DNA from: Oopsacas minuta
Lineage: Eukaryota > Porifera > Hexactinellida > Lyssacinosida > Leucopsacidae
Reading direction: 5' to 3'
Length of the DNA stretch: 64,000 bases
Assembly: GCA_024704765.1 (NCBI GenBank)
Contig: JAKMXF010000023.1
Span: forward strand, 1-64,000
Position 1 is the stretch's first letter. Every line of letters begins with the position of its first letter. Both the position numbers and the translations under genes were made by a program. Shown here one piece after another: positions 34,180 through 44,817 of this stretch. A model generated the notes under the pieces. The model saw only the letters and a program-made list of their open reading frames with translations, ran no database searches and had not been told where the DNA came from.

Positions 34180-36013
34180 TGATAGTTAATATTAGTATGA
34201 TTTATTAGGTAATAAACATGCATGTATGTTTAATTTCATATATTTATCGCATATTGGTGCAATCTTCCAACCATAAAATTACAAATTCTAGGCCTGTTGT
34301 GAATACATACTTAACTCATTCATAAACATTCCCTTCAAATTGTTCGATTCCAACTATTTTTATTTAATCATCAAAAACTTTTTACAATTTTGTATATTAG
34401 TGTTATCAATTGTTCTGCGAACGCCAAATATTGTTGTTATTTTGATCAAATCTGACAGAGTCCTCAACTGAGTGAGATTGTAACCTTTAGTCTCCTCAGC
34501 AAAAACGTTATCTGCAATTTCACTATCCTCGATCTTCACTACTGGTAAATTGAGGAAACTTAGATACATAAGTTTCATTATCATCATATTGATAATTCTC
34601 GAATGATACAATCACGGTATTTTATGAACCTTATACAGCAGCAGAGCTAAGAATCAATCCATAAACTGCTTGATGGTAAGATGGCTATTCAGTAACACAA
34701 AATGATTTACCCAGAACAATTAGATAATGAAGGCATAATTTCCAAATCTTGTCAGTCAAATAATATTACAAATAACATGTTGGTATTACCTAATCTTACT
34801 CTTCAGTAATAAATTTTTGCATTTCTGAGCTATATTATCATCGGATGATATTTTTGTGGAATTGTATGAATTCTAAAGATCTTGATATATTATTTCGATT
34901 GATTAAACCTTCTCAGAATTTCTACGATGGACATTTCAATTTCCTAATCCTTATCGCCAAAGTTCTTATAATCAGAACCCACTATACTACTATACTACTA
35001 TACTCTTAATCATTCACAGATTAGTAATCTTAATCATCTTATTAATCTCACTATACACAAACTAGCTATTACGTAATTCTTACTGAAACAGCTTAGCTAT
35101 ATTCTAGGGAAATTTCAAATTATCACGAAATCTCTCAAATTTAGAATGTTTATTGGTTAGATTTAGAAAAGTGTTTTCGCTCTGCTGTTCACACCTTTAG
35201 AGATTAGGTGTGAACAGCAGAGCGACGGAAACGGTCCTTCCTCCGACACGAAGCATTTGTTAGTAGCGAGTTTTCCAATTAATAAGAAATATACATTAAC
35301 CATTGAATGAATTAGATACTGTGATCTAGCTAGGTAGATCCGTAGAATTCTTTCAATCACAGATACAACTCAATATGCCAAATGTCCTGATGTTATCAAT
35401 TTGACCAATACAAACTCATTATGAAATATTACGTCATCGATAAAATCTAAAATTTCCAATATTTTTAGATATTCATAATGCTCGTTATACAGAGTGCATA
35501 ATTTCTAATCAATACTACCAGAAAATGTGACAATTTTAAACGTATAAAAGGGGATAATACGCGTACGCGTATCTCGATTTGGTTGCGAAATAGGTTAAAA
35601 TGAAGTGCGAAAATTTGGTCTTCCTTCTTGTTACGAAGGTAACACAATTAGTTAACTGAATCATTTAATCATTGAATATGGATTAGATAGGGGAAATTTG
35701 GGTTATTAGAGTCAAGTATCCACAAGCAAAGTAAGTCATAGTCATAACCAAGTTCATCTGTAGAGAATGAGGCCAAGTATATACATGACACCCAGCTGGA
35801 TGATTATCCTCGCCCACCAGCATTTCCGCTATCCGCTATCCACCCCTGATTATTAAACACACATACCAATTACTTACCCAGTACCCAGTAGTCTAGCACA
35901 TTTACTTTTTGCTTAATAGTAAATACAATAATTCTACGATCTACAAACTAATAACTACTCTAATATCTACAGATTCTACACTAACGTAGCTATCTCCTAT
36001 AAACTAGTAAATA
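34180..36013. other. Intergenic, one strong hairpin
   Basis: No recognised gene. A minus-strand frame at 34360-34611 (83 codons) has no family features and is left unassigned. A perfect 20-bp hairpin at 35177-35225 is listed separately. Short ACTATACTACT repeats near 34980. Confidence 0.4.
35177..35225. repeat. Perfect 20-bp inverted repeat
   Basis: Arms TCGCTCTGCTGTTCACACCT (35177-35196) and its exact complement (35206-35225) flank a 9-base loop TTAGAGATT. Much more GC-rich than its surroundings. Could be a foldback element or a transcribed hairpin. Confidence 0.9.
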
Positions 36014-38125
36014 TCAAAAGAAATCAATCTTCTTAAGATAACTGCCAACAGAAGACCAAACACCTTCTTTGGTCTGCTTTTCTTCTCTAATCTTTATCTT
36101 ATATGCTTCAAACGGGTCAAATCCTTCCTCGGTAACCTTGGCTAGATTATCCACCTTCATCTTAACATCATTAAGGTGTACGATCCGATCTTCCCACCCA
36201 GGTTCAGGATTAGCTTTCTCAGATTCTATTAGAATGCGGATGTATTCACCAGTGGAGAGTGGATTCGGTTTAAGAGCTATCTCATTTAGTTTGTTAATGC
36301 TCTTGCGCAATACTTCCGTTATGCAAACTACTTTTATCTGTACTGCTTCAAATTCGTCTACCATCTCATCGACTATCTGTGTGGCAGATTTCACCTTACC
36401 ACTTGCATCTAGGTATCTCATTTTGAGATCCTCAGATGTTTTCTTAACCTCCCTACGTTCTGTTGTAAAATAATATCGCATATTCTTGTGTTGAGTCCAA
36501 CTACACCTATTATAGCAAACTGTACACTTGGCGTTGTCTCTTCCGCCCCCATCCATAGCAGCACAGCCATGTTTCTCATCATCTGCAATAGGACACGGAT
36601 AATGACACGTAAAATTACACGTCAGACAAATAGTCACGTAGGTATTTTGAGGAAGATCATGTTTAACCATTGTGTCTTCATTTACTATGTAAGTAAAATC
36701 TTTATTACGAGCAAGATCGGATTTATGTTGCTCCACCACTGCAACTTCTCTCTTCAGTTGCTCCAACTTATTTAATCCAAGCTGTATTTCGGACTGTAAA
36801 CCCACAATTTGCGTTTCAATTCTTTCCCTCTCTTCAAGAACTGACTTAGTTTGGATTAATGATTTAGGTTGGATCTTTGAAAAATGACTGAAAAACTTTT
36901 CAAAACTTCTCATCCCCATCTGCCAGAACATGGAAGCGAATTCATCTTCTGTTGTATTATCATCGAAAATTACCGAATTATTGAATTTGAAGAATTCCTG
37001 AAAAGGCATACGAGCTTCATTAATGCCATTCAAGACCTGAGGCGCTTTACCATCTGCGAATGTTAGTAAAAGATATATAATCCCTCCAATATCTTTCCCA
37101 AATAATGCCAGAATTTGATCAAATACGTATTTTTGAGTGAAGGTAAGTCGAGGAAGTGATGATTGAGCTATAAACCCCACAGCATCAATGTGATCTATTC
37201 CCTGAGCCCCTGGAATAGTGAAGAAGTTGTGGATCTGTTTTGTAATCTCTGCATCTCTCTGGATACCCCTAGTATCTCCGAAACCTGGTGTATCAATGAT
37301 TGTTAATGTGTGATTAATTTTAAATCCCTTTCGATGGTGAATAGTGTAAGCAGTTATCCATGAAGTTGGACTATGTGCCTGACTCCTACCTCCATCGCCA
37401 TCCTCTGTCTCAGTGACCAATTTGAACCTGAACTCGTCAGTATACTTAACTCCAAACAAATAGTTGATCATACTATTGATGAGAGTAGTTTTTCCAGAGC
37501 CAGTAGCTCCCAGTATCATTATCACTTTTTCATTCTTCACATATGATCCAGTTTTTGATTTCCCAAATTCAAACTTTTTAATCTGAGTAGTTGCACTGTA
37601 AGATGTCTGATTTAATTTGAGTTTGTAGATCTTAACGGTTGGTAATTGTGCACACATTTGTGATTGTTTTATGATTTCTGCTTTTAACCTGTTATTGATA
37701 TTTTCGATATTTTCATGCTCGATTTCTTCCTTTGTTTTAGTGTAAACAATTGAACTTAGCTTAGATGTGATAGAAGAAAATCCTGGTAAAGTCCACCCGG
37801 TTTTCTTCGTGTCTGCTTTGGAATTCCTGTCAATAGCAGAAGATTTTACAGGCTTGATTTCCTCTTCATTTACAGATTCTACTTGTTGGTCATTTTCAAC
37901 CTGAGAGGAATATGTAGTTGTTGCGATATTAGGTTGTGGAAGTGTCCGATTGACAGGTGTTAATGGATCTTGTTGTTGTTGCTGTTGTTGTTGAGTATTT
38001 TGGGCTCCCGTGGTTCTCTCATTTCGATTCGACTGCGAAATTAAGTCTCTTTGAATTTTGATAATATAGGAGAGCAAAAAGATGAAACAAATAGTTATCA
38101 GTAGAGAGAACAGTTCTAGAAGCAT
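36014..38125 (-). CDS. Membrane-anchored AIG1/septin-like GTPase with Cys-rich C-terminal region
   Basis: 703 aa, one exon. Seen: an N-terminal span at about 5-25 (LFSLLITICFIFLLSYIIKI); a disordered linker with an 8-Gln run; G1 GATGSGKTT (about 205); a switch region with RSQAHSPTSW; G3 DTPGFGDTRG (about 278); a G4-like LTFADG (about 352); a coiled coil (about 430-475); and a Cys/His-rich block with CLTCNFTCHYPC and CTVCYNRC (about 495-540). The C-terminus is helical. Known: the GATGxGKTTLIN...DTPGFGDTRG set belongs to a metazoan family of large uncharacterised AIG1/TRAFAC-like GTPases that carry the same coiled coil and Cys-rich block. The N-terminal anchor would put the G domain on the cytosolic face. 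Two more AIG1-like genes lie 7-10 kb away on the same strand. Confidence 0.85.
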   Translation of the reverse strand: MLLELFSLLITICFIFLLSYIIKIQRDLISQSNRNERTTGAQNTQQQQQQQQDPLTPVNRTLPQPNIATTTYSSQVENDQQVESVNEEEIKPVKSSAIDRNSKADTKKTGWTLPGFSSITSKLSSIVYTKTKEEIEHENIENINNRLKAEIIKQSQMCAQLPTVKIYKLKLNQTSYSATTQIKKFEFGKSKTGSYVKNEKVIMILGATGSGKTTLINSMINYLFGVKYTDEFRFKLVTETEDGDGGRSQAHSPTSWITAYTIHHRKGFKINHTLTIIDTPGFGDTRGIQRDAEITKQIHNFFTIPGAQGIDHIDAVGFIAQSSLPRLTFTQKYVFDQILALFGKDIGGIIYLLLTFADGKAPQVLNGINEARMPFQEFFKFNNSVIFDDNTTEDEFASMFWQMGMRSFEKFFSHFSKIQPKSLIQTKSVLEERERIETQIVGLQSEIQLGLNKLEQLKREVAVVEQHKSDLARNKDFTYIVNEDTMVKHDLPQNTYVTICLTCNFTCHYPCPIADDEKHGCAAMDGGGRDNAKCTVCYNRCSWTQHKNMRYYFTTERREVKKTSEDLKMRYLDASGKVKSATQIVDEMVDEFEAVQIKVVCITEVLRKSINKLNEIALKPNPLSTGEYIRILIESEKANPEPGWEDRIVHLNDVKMKVDNLAKVTEEGFDPFEAYKIKIREEKQTKEGVWSSVGSYLKKIDFF

Positions 38126-39420
38126 GGTAACCAGATATTAGTTCATAACATATAGATATGAAACTTGTATTTATAGTAAATATTGTATTTTCTAATCTTC
38201 TGTTTTGTAACAAGAAGTTGTACATTATCTAAACTGATAACATCAGTTCCAATTTCAAACCAATAATTCAAAGTTTCACACAATGACTAACTCATCTTCT
38301 GATTCACGATTTCTTCGTGTGTGGTAGCAAATACACTCCAATATCCTATGTATATTACGTCAATCGCACTGAGCCTAGCCGACTAATTCTTGCCATGCAA
38401 CAAAGATGATAATACCTTTCATGTCATATCATCAGATCACTTTTCAAAAGGGAGGCTGTCACCAAATCAGTCTGAACAATTCTACCATCTTAGGGAACAA
38501 ATATTGTGTTGCTTACAATTTCCAATCGTCTTTTGTCTGCAATATATTCAAATTTACAAAGTGTCTATATTATTAAAATCAATATTGTTAAATCTTAAAG
38601 ATTGTCTGTCTGTTTCAGGCCCGGCGGAGTAGGGGCGGCTGGGCCGCCTGAGCCACCCCACTTTTTATGTGGATCTTTCATATATTTCAAAGTACTCAGC
38701 GCATGCACTGAAATTCAATTAATGTCATAAGCCTTTAGTATAATAGATACAAATTTGTAAGTAATTACTAGTAAATTCAGCCATTTTTTGGATTGTTATA
38801 TAATTATTAGTTATCAGTTTGTGTTGAGATTTTATGTTCTATTAGCACCACAGAATTTGATGTTTGTAATAATGTACTCTCTCTGAGAGCGTTCTACTCG
38901 GTTCCAACTCAGATAACATCTCAGTATACATTTGGTATAATTCGAGACATCACTTCAAATAATTCAGAGACATTTGTGCAGTAGTTTAGGGTTGCAACTA
39001 TTGGAGGTTAAATGTACTAAGCTCCCTAATGCAGCAACCCACTACCTCATTCTTTCGAATAGATCCCCTGATGACCAATATCCCGTTATCAAAGATGAAA
39101 TACCCCTCGAATGGGATGCATATTGTCGCAAGATCTCCTTTTCTTACCACTTATCGCCTATAAAGATTTTATCAATAATTCGTTGTGATATTAATAGTAT
39201 AGTTACTATAATTGTTGGTGATATTGTTTTGATTTATAGTTATGTATCTCAACTTTGATTTGCATTGAGAAGAAATGTAGTCTCTAGGGGAGTAGTTCTC
39301 AAACTTTAAGACTCCATTTCATAATCAAAATGTATATTTGAGGGGTTCTCGATCCCCTCAAATTCACGTATCAACTCTGCGATCATCACAATTCAATGCC
39401 GCCCCAACTCTCGCGCAAGC
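38126..39420. other. Intergenic, transposon scraps
   Basis: CAGGCCCGGCGGAGTAGGGG at about 38618, followed by CGGCTGGGCCGCC, looks like one end of a hAT-type MITE. AGTAGTTCTCAAACTTTAAG near 39290 looks like another. Neither has an identified partner. No gene. Confidence 0.4.
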
Positions 39421-39836
39421 TTCTGACGAGCTTAGTCTGTTTGTTTGTTTGTTTGTTCATGGCAGGGAAGTATTTACGGTATGAAATATTGAAATTGTCG
39501 CATAACTATGTATTTCTCGTGTTTATCAATGAAGTAAATAGAATTCAAAAACTTTCTCAAAATATATCGACCATGCTGAATCCGATTTTCACACTTATGG
39601 ATTAATCATATGTACATTTATTGTTGTTTTTATGAATATAAAGTAAACAATTTCAAATTGAGGTAGAATCATACTTTCAAAGACTATCCTGGGGTATTTG
39701 AGTATGCTGAGTCCGAATATTGTAAACAACATTAATATTATTTAATCTCAATTGTTGTTGTCTGTTTGTTTGTTCATAGAATACTTCGAGGAATAATGCG
39801 CCGAGTTCATCGCAAAGCGACGAGCCTTTGGCTCAG
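39421..39836 (+). mobile_element. Helitron family A copies 5 and 6
   Basis: First unit: TCTGTTTGTTTGTTTG, then the family body to about 39725. Second, short unit: TTTAATCTCAATTGTTG at about 39742, running straight to the structured tail TTCATCGCAAAGCGACGAGC and ending GGCTCAG near 39836. The second copy is an internally deleted form joining start and tail. Confidence 0.6.
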
Positions 39837-41389
39837 TTAATCATATTTTTCGTTATCTTGGTCGTGGGTACAAGTACTTATCTCCTTCAGGAGAACTTTC
39901 AATTGCAGTTGTTACAGTATGTCCTTATGTATGGTTAATACCACTTAATTATCTGTTAAAGTAATTAATAATTCATAAAGTAGAATGAATGATTAATTAC
40001 TGTGGGATATAGAAACTCTACTTAGAGTCGTTTTAATAGTTTATAAATACTGGATATACTCTATAAGCTATACTATGTATAATAGAGGTGTTCAAACGTT
40101 ACGTAACGCTACAAGGGGTAGGGGTGATATGCCAGGTGTGACAGCGCCATCCTTTTTGTATAACAAAACGGTCCAAAAACGTGACACAGGGAGGGGGTGT
40201 CAATATTTATGGAAATCGCGTTACGTAACGTTTCTACGGCCCATATATAACAATAAGAATAAAAGAGCACCCAAAGGGTTCTACCTGTGGACACGAAGTG
40301 TTCGCGAGCCGCGTAGCGCAAGAAAGTGAAACTTGTTGTTCTAAATAATTATACATATCTGAATTGGTAACCATTCATGTATATATGATTTCATTTTTAA
40401 CGTATAGGAAAATTCAATAAATTCTTTAATGAATATCAAAATATGACATCTTCAAAATTGTTAGTTGATTTCATTTGCAAAATTCCTGGATATTCTAGTA
40501 ATTCTCTAGGCATCCAAGTTTTACATCAAAATAACAACAATTTATCAAAGAAATAACCCAATTCCTTGATATTGTATGATGTAAGATCCCGGGATAATCC
40601 AGGGATCCTTAATTCACTATATACAACTTTGGGAAGCTCCCCTGTATTCGTATACATGGAAGAGTTTTAGATTAAAATATTAGAAATATTGTTTCAAAAG
40701 ATGGTTAATATATCTAGTTTGTTCCAAACCAGTGTTCTTATATCCGGCACAAATTATCTAAGTTGATTAATACGTCTTGAAATGCAACGGACTATTACAA
40801 AGATCTTAATTATGTAACAGGAGGAAGCTAGACTCGTAGGAATTTGTCTATCGAGTAGAGAGATTCAAACATGTGCGCCTACATAACTTTGCCCACTAAA
40901 CACAATGCACCTCTCTACCAGTGTTGATTTATGCTTTCTTGACAAATGATACAATAATGCAGTAACGCAAAGCATGTTAAAATACTAATCAGGAAACTAT
41001 CATAAGCTATACGTAACTACCACGTATTACATAGAACAGAAAAATTTCAAAAGTTAACCAAGAAATTGATTTTGCACCAAATATTCAAAAGAAATTACAA
41101 ATGCTGTCAAAGTTGCACTTGTCAAAGACAAAGTAGCCTCCATGGAGAGTTTGCCGCTATACATAGAAGGCTTAAGGAGGTCGATAGTTATTCAAATCAC
41201 GCTACGTTACTGTATTTGTGTGTAGTTAAGCAGGATTAACCGTAAAGTAATTCATTATCAAACATTTTTCCGAAGAAACTAAAAGTAACTAAAAAGATAA
41301 AATCCTATAAATATGAATGAAAGGGGAAATAGCAATTCTATTAATTACAGGTTGTATAGCAATTCATACTTGTCTCTATCTCTAAGAGT
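39837..41389. other. Intergenic
   Basis: Holds the TTACGTAA inverted-repeat unit at 40094-40233, followed by another eroded Helitron-like tail (GACACGAAGTGTTCGCGAGC, 40292-40311). The rest is AT-rich without features. Confidence 0.4.
40094..40233. mobile_element. Short TTACGTAA inverted-repeat element
   Basis: Arms AAACGTTACGTAACGC (40094-40109) and GCGTTACGTAACGTTT (40218-40233) are perfect complements, and each contains the palindrome CGTTACGTAACG. The interior includes GGGGTAGGGGTG and GGGAGGGGGTGTC G-rich strings. 140 bp, MITE-like; superfamily unknown. Confidence 0.65.
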
Positions 41390-41911
41390 TTAAGACTCAC
41401 TAGCTAAGAACTTGAGAATTTCCTCAATAGATACTCTTTCATCAGGATTGTTGTATTTCTCTTTGAAGCGATTCATTTCTTTTGTGCTCAATAAAGTACT
41501 TCTTAGTAGGAGTCTCATAGAGCGAATTGAAATTTTATGCTTGAATAGTATGCCTCCAACTTTCAAATTCATGGAATTATCTGATTGTACGTAAAAAACC
41601 TTTGCCATCTTCTTGTGGAATTCTGGATTGAACTTACTTATCGTAGTGTTACTTCCTTTATCTATTTGTTGTATCTGATCTTTAAGCTCCTTGATAACAG
41701 TATTCTGGATAAATTCTATCCCTCCGATAGCTTTCCTAACAGATAAACACATTTCACTAATTCTATCCCTACAGGTATTTTCAGGAGTATCGTTTGTAAT
41801 CCAAGTCCATTTGTTATTAACAGGCTTGCCGTGAATGAGAAAAATCCCATCCATATCCATATCCATATCCATGTCATTTTTGCGTGGATATCCAACAACC
41901 AGGATATCCAT
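41390..41911 (-). CDS. Hypothetical protein, 173 aa
   Basis: Not recognised. Open frame with no membrane span or cysteine motif. It has an N-terminal NDMDMDMDMDG run made by a GATATG hexanucleotide repeat (41850-41875), a helical middle (CRDRISEMCLSVRKAIGGIE) and a basic C-terminal part (FKHKISIRSMRLLLRSTLLS) ending EEILKFLASES. It could be the last exon of a larger gene, since the frame begins in simple repeat and the upstream sequence toward 41912 has no promoter-like or start context I can judge. Length and even composition favour coding, but chance or a decayed gene is possible. Confidence 0.35.
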   Translation of the reverse strand: MDILVVGYPRKNDMDMDMDMDGIFLIHGKPVNNKWTWITNDTPENTCRDRISEMCLSVRKAIGGIEFIQNTVIKELKDQIQQIDKGSNTTISKFNPEFHKKMAKVFYVQSDNSMNLKVGGILFKHKISIRSMRLLLRSTLLSTKEMNRFKEKYNNPDERVSIEEILKFLASES

Positions 41912-42049
41912 GGATATTTCAAAGGCCTAGAACATCTTGTCTATAACGGCCATTCAAGGCTAGTAGTGACTATTGTGTACAGGTAACCGCTATGTAGATG
42001 TAGATTACTAATGAAAATCTATTCATATACTAAACGTTATACTGAAGCT

Positions 42050-42373
42050 CTAGATATTATGTAAACTGTCATTCATAAACTCTTCGATATCACTATCGTC
42101 TTCAAATGACAGGGGCATGGGCTCATTGTTGATGACCATCGCAACTTCCTTTGGCTCAATTACAATTCCCAGCTTCTTGATTATTGTGATATACATTTTC
42201 TGGTATCTGATGTATACTAATCTCTTCATGACCGCCGGTGACATTCTCTTTCTCGTTTTTGAAAGTAGGTTGCCGGCCTGGCTGAACAACCTCTCCACGG
42301 CTGCAGAAGACATTGATGCCGAGAAAATTATCTTTGCACAGGTGCCAGATGTATTAAGACACTTTACCGCCAA
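42050..42373 (-). pseudogene. hAT transposase C-terminal (hATC dimerisation) fragment
   Basis: Contains SSAAVERLFSQAGNLLSKTR followed by KRMSPAVMKRLVYIR, the hATC dimerisation block of hAT transposases (usual form SERVFSxAGxxxTxxRxxLxPxxV). An acidic tail follows (EDDSDIEEFM), a common hAT C-terminus. The catalytic region is missing upstream and the frame is open only for 107 codons, so this is a fragment. Confidence 0.85.
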
Positions 42374-42451
42374 AACTGAGTTGGATCCTTCATTGGTACC
42401 CGGGTGTCTCTGAATTCTTGGAGCACTATACCAAGGGTAGTAGCCTTTGGC

Positions 42452-42452
42452 N
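42452..42452. other. Ambiguous base (N)
   Basis: The only N in the window, inside transposon-rich sequence between the hAT fragment and the Harbinger element. It marks an unresolved base; nearby frames should be read with that in mind. Confidence 0.99.
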
Positions 42453-42650
42453 CATGTAAAGAAATTATGCTCCTTACCATTGTCGAATAATACAGTTCAG
42501 AGACGAATTTCAGACATGTCAAATGACAGAAGCAAGCAAGTCATAGCAGAAATTAAAAATACTCCTTTTGGCTTTTCTTTGATTAATTCATACTTTCACT
42601 ATAAATTTTCATTTTCTATGATGTTACAAAAATATTACTAAATCGTATAT

Positions 42651-43375
42651 CTAAAGCTGCTGCTGTTGATCTTTTTCTAAAAGTCTCTGCTTTTTATGAC
42701 GATAATACTCCCTCTGCTCTTCAATCAGCTGTAGTTGAGCCGAGAATACTTCCATCTGTTTAAGGAGCACTTCTCGTTGCAGAGGAAGTAAATCAGAGAC
42801 CGATGTTGGCTGTTCGATGCTCCTCTTACGCCTACGCCTTCCCTCTGGACGACTGTTAACAACAGTAACTTCTGGTCCCTCAAACACTGGCGTTACTTCT
42901 CTGCTTTCGCTAATCTCGGTCTGTGAAGGCAATGCTGTTGGGGCTTGAAACATATCAACACTACCACATATTCCAGTGAACGCTGGCGTACTTGAGAACA
43001 TCTGTGATACTCTCTCCGTCACAGATGTGGATAATTCCCTATCGGAGCTTAGGATCCGGATGTCTTCATCCTTCATTTCATCAGCTTCATTTGGCCCTCT
43101 TCCTGTTCTCCTCGCTTCCCTTCGACTGGAATCTACACGGGCTTTTTCGGAACCTTATAGATTGTTGCACTTCTTTTTTACATCTTTCACATCTCGGTTG
43201 TTGCCATGGATGGAATTGATTTTCCTCATAACGTTGTTCCAAAGCCTCGTCTTTTTTTATTTATCTCCGCGCACTGACCAGCAGTACCTCTCAATATAGC
43301 TCCAGCATCCTGGATTGCCTCAATGAGTGTATACTCCTCCTCCTTTGCCCAATTTACTTTGCGACCTTTGTCCAT
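42651..43375 (-). pseudogene. PIF/Harbinger second ORF (Myb/SANT-like DNA-binding protein), broken
   Basis: Minus-strand start ATG at 43375 gives MDKGRKVNWAKEEEYTLIEA, a Trp-Glu-rich SANT/Myb-like start. Stops and shifts follow near 43230, then an open stretch (43076-42651) encodes the Ser-rich linker, a basic patch (GRRRRKRS) and a C-terminal coiled coil ending in a short Gln run. Known: PIF/Harbinger elements carry this second, Myb-like gene beside the transposase; here it lies directly downstream of it on the same strand. Confidence 0.7.
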
Positions 43376-43573
43376 ACTCTTGCTTTGGAATATCAATAAC
43401 CCTCACCAATTTATAGTTTCATAATGCAATAACTAGCTCCCAATTCAAGTGCGATACTTGACACATCTCACAAGTAAATATCCCAACTTCAAAGACCAAC
43501 ATCCTACTTAGATGTTTCAAAACTACAAATTCCATGTACCTTATAATCATTAACTGTGCAAAATGTTACATAT

Positions 43574-44252
43574 CTACATCATAACATATATGATATGTGA
43601 ATTTAGTTGTTGAAATCTTGAATAGAAAATTGATCCCTTCCAAATCCGTGAATCGTGAACAGACCCAGGAAAACGTGCCAATACATCACTAAACATTCCA
43701 TCTGGTTGGCAAATAGCTTGGACGTTAATTGAGTGGTAAAAATGCCGATTTATATAATCTGCTTCATTTTCCGAGGGTCTTTGGATTCGTATGTGTGTTC
43801 CGTCAATTAATCCTACTACGCCTGGAAAGTGAGCAATCTCATAAAACTTGTTTTTCACTTCTACCCTCTTGAGACCAGCAGGCAAACTAACAAACTGATG
43901 GTAGATAGCTTGCAAACCCAGAGAAACATCTCGGATATAACGAGAGGCAGAAGCTTGGCTTACGTTTATCCCATCTCCACAAATTATCTGGAAGGTTCCA
44001 GAAGCGAAAATTGAAGTGCCGCATAAACTTGCAAGTGAGGGGAAGCAGCATAAGAACGCTCGGTGAAATTCAAATAGTTAGTTATCAACTCTGTGATCTT
44101 AGATATTGAAACTCTAGAGAAACGGAAACGTCGAATAAGTTCCATACCATCATAACAATCAGGGGATCATTGAGATCCCTGAAAACTCGTTGACGTGCCA
44201 TTGAGGAAGAGGTTTCTTCTTCTGCGAGAAATAGTGGAATCATCTGTGCCAT
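43574..44252 (-). pseudogene. PIF/Harbinger transposase (HARBI1-like), broken
   Basis: Start ATG at 44252 (MAQMIPLFLAEEE). After a frameshift near 44160 comes FRFSRVSISKITELITNYLN, after another near 43995 comes DGINVSQASASRYIRDVSLG, then the DDE_Tnp_4 core FPGVVGLIDGTHIRIQRPSE and LARFPGSVHDSRIWKGS. The catalytic Asp of GLIDGTH and that of VHDSRIW are visible. The last third with the final acidic residue is missing (stop at 43574). Two frameshifts and a truncation, so inactive. Confidence 0.88.
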
Positions 44253-44817
44253 TTGTTTATATTAAAATACTTGAATATTTATATACTATATTTGATCATA
44301 AATTGTATTTATCAAAACAGTCATTAGTGTAACTTGGAATGTAGGATTCAGAATTATATTATTTAACATCACGTACAAAGTAATGCATTCCTTAGTAACA
44401 CATATGTTATATCATAAACGTTCGACACCATATTTAGTAATATGCAAAAGGTGTGAAATATGATAAATCTGTGAATTCGATACTATCAGGCTCTGAAAAC
44501 TTAAAATCGGACTCTACGCACCCGATCACCCCTGACAACATGTTAAAACCTAATCTCTAGCATGTTTGATGTTTTTGAATTTTATATAGAAAGGTGTGAA
44601 CAACGACTGGTGGGTTTTTTTCTAGAGAGTATTGGTCACCAGAAAAAAACAATTTAGTATTGTCACAAGGCGCGGATCTGATCTCCTGCATCGGCCAATA
44701 TTTGGCGAAATACTGACAATATAAGTTGATGATTAGAAAACTTATCCAAATTGAATTCTAAGAAATAACAACGTAAAATTCTGAACTATATAGCTAGATT
44801 AGCTTCGCTTAAAATAA
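44253..44817. other. Intergenic
   Basis: Contains a GTGTGAA-rich stretch and AAAAAAC runs but no Harbinger terminal repeat I can pair. Presumably includes the 3' UTR of the AIG1-like gene to the right. Confidence 0.35.

Noticed and set aside
34360-34611. Minus-strand frame of 83 codons
   Set aside because: No family motif, no start context, no supporting neighbour; length is within chance for this region.
38125-38225. Extension of the AIG1-like GTPase upstream of 38125
   Set aside because: The frame overlapping its start is in another register and contains no domain. The ATG at 38125 directly precedes a good membrane anchor.
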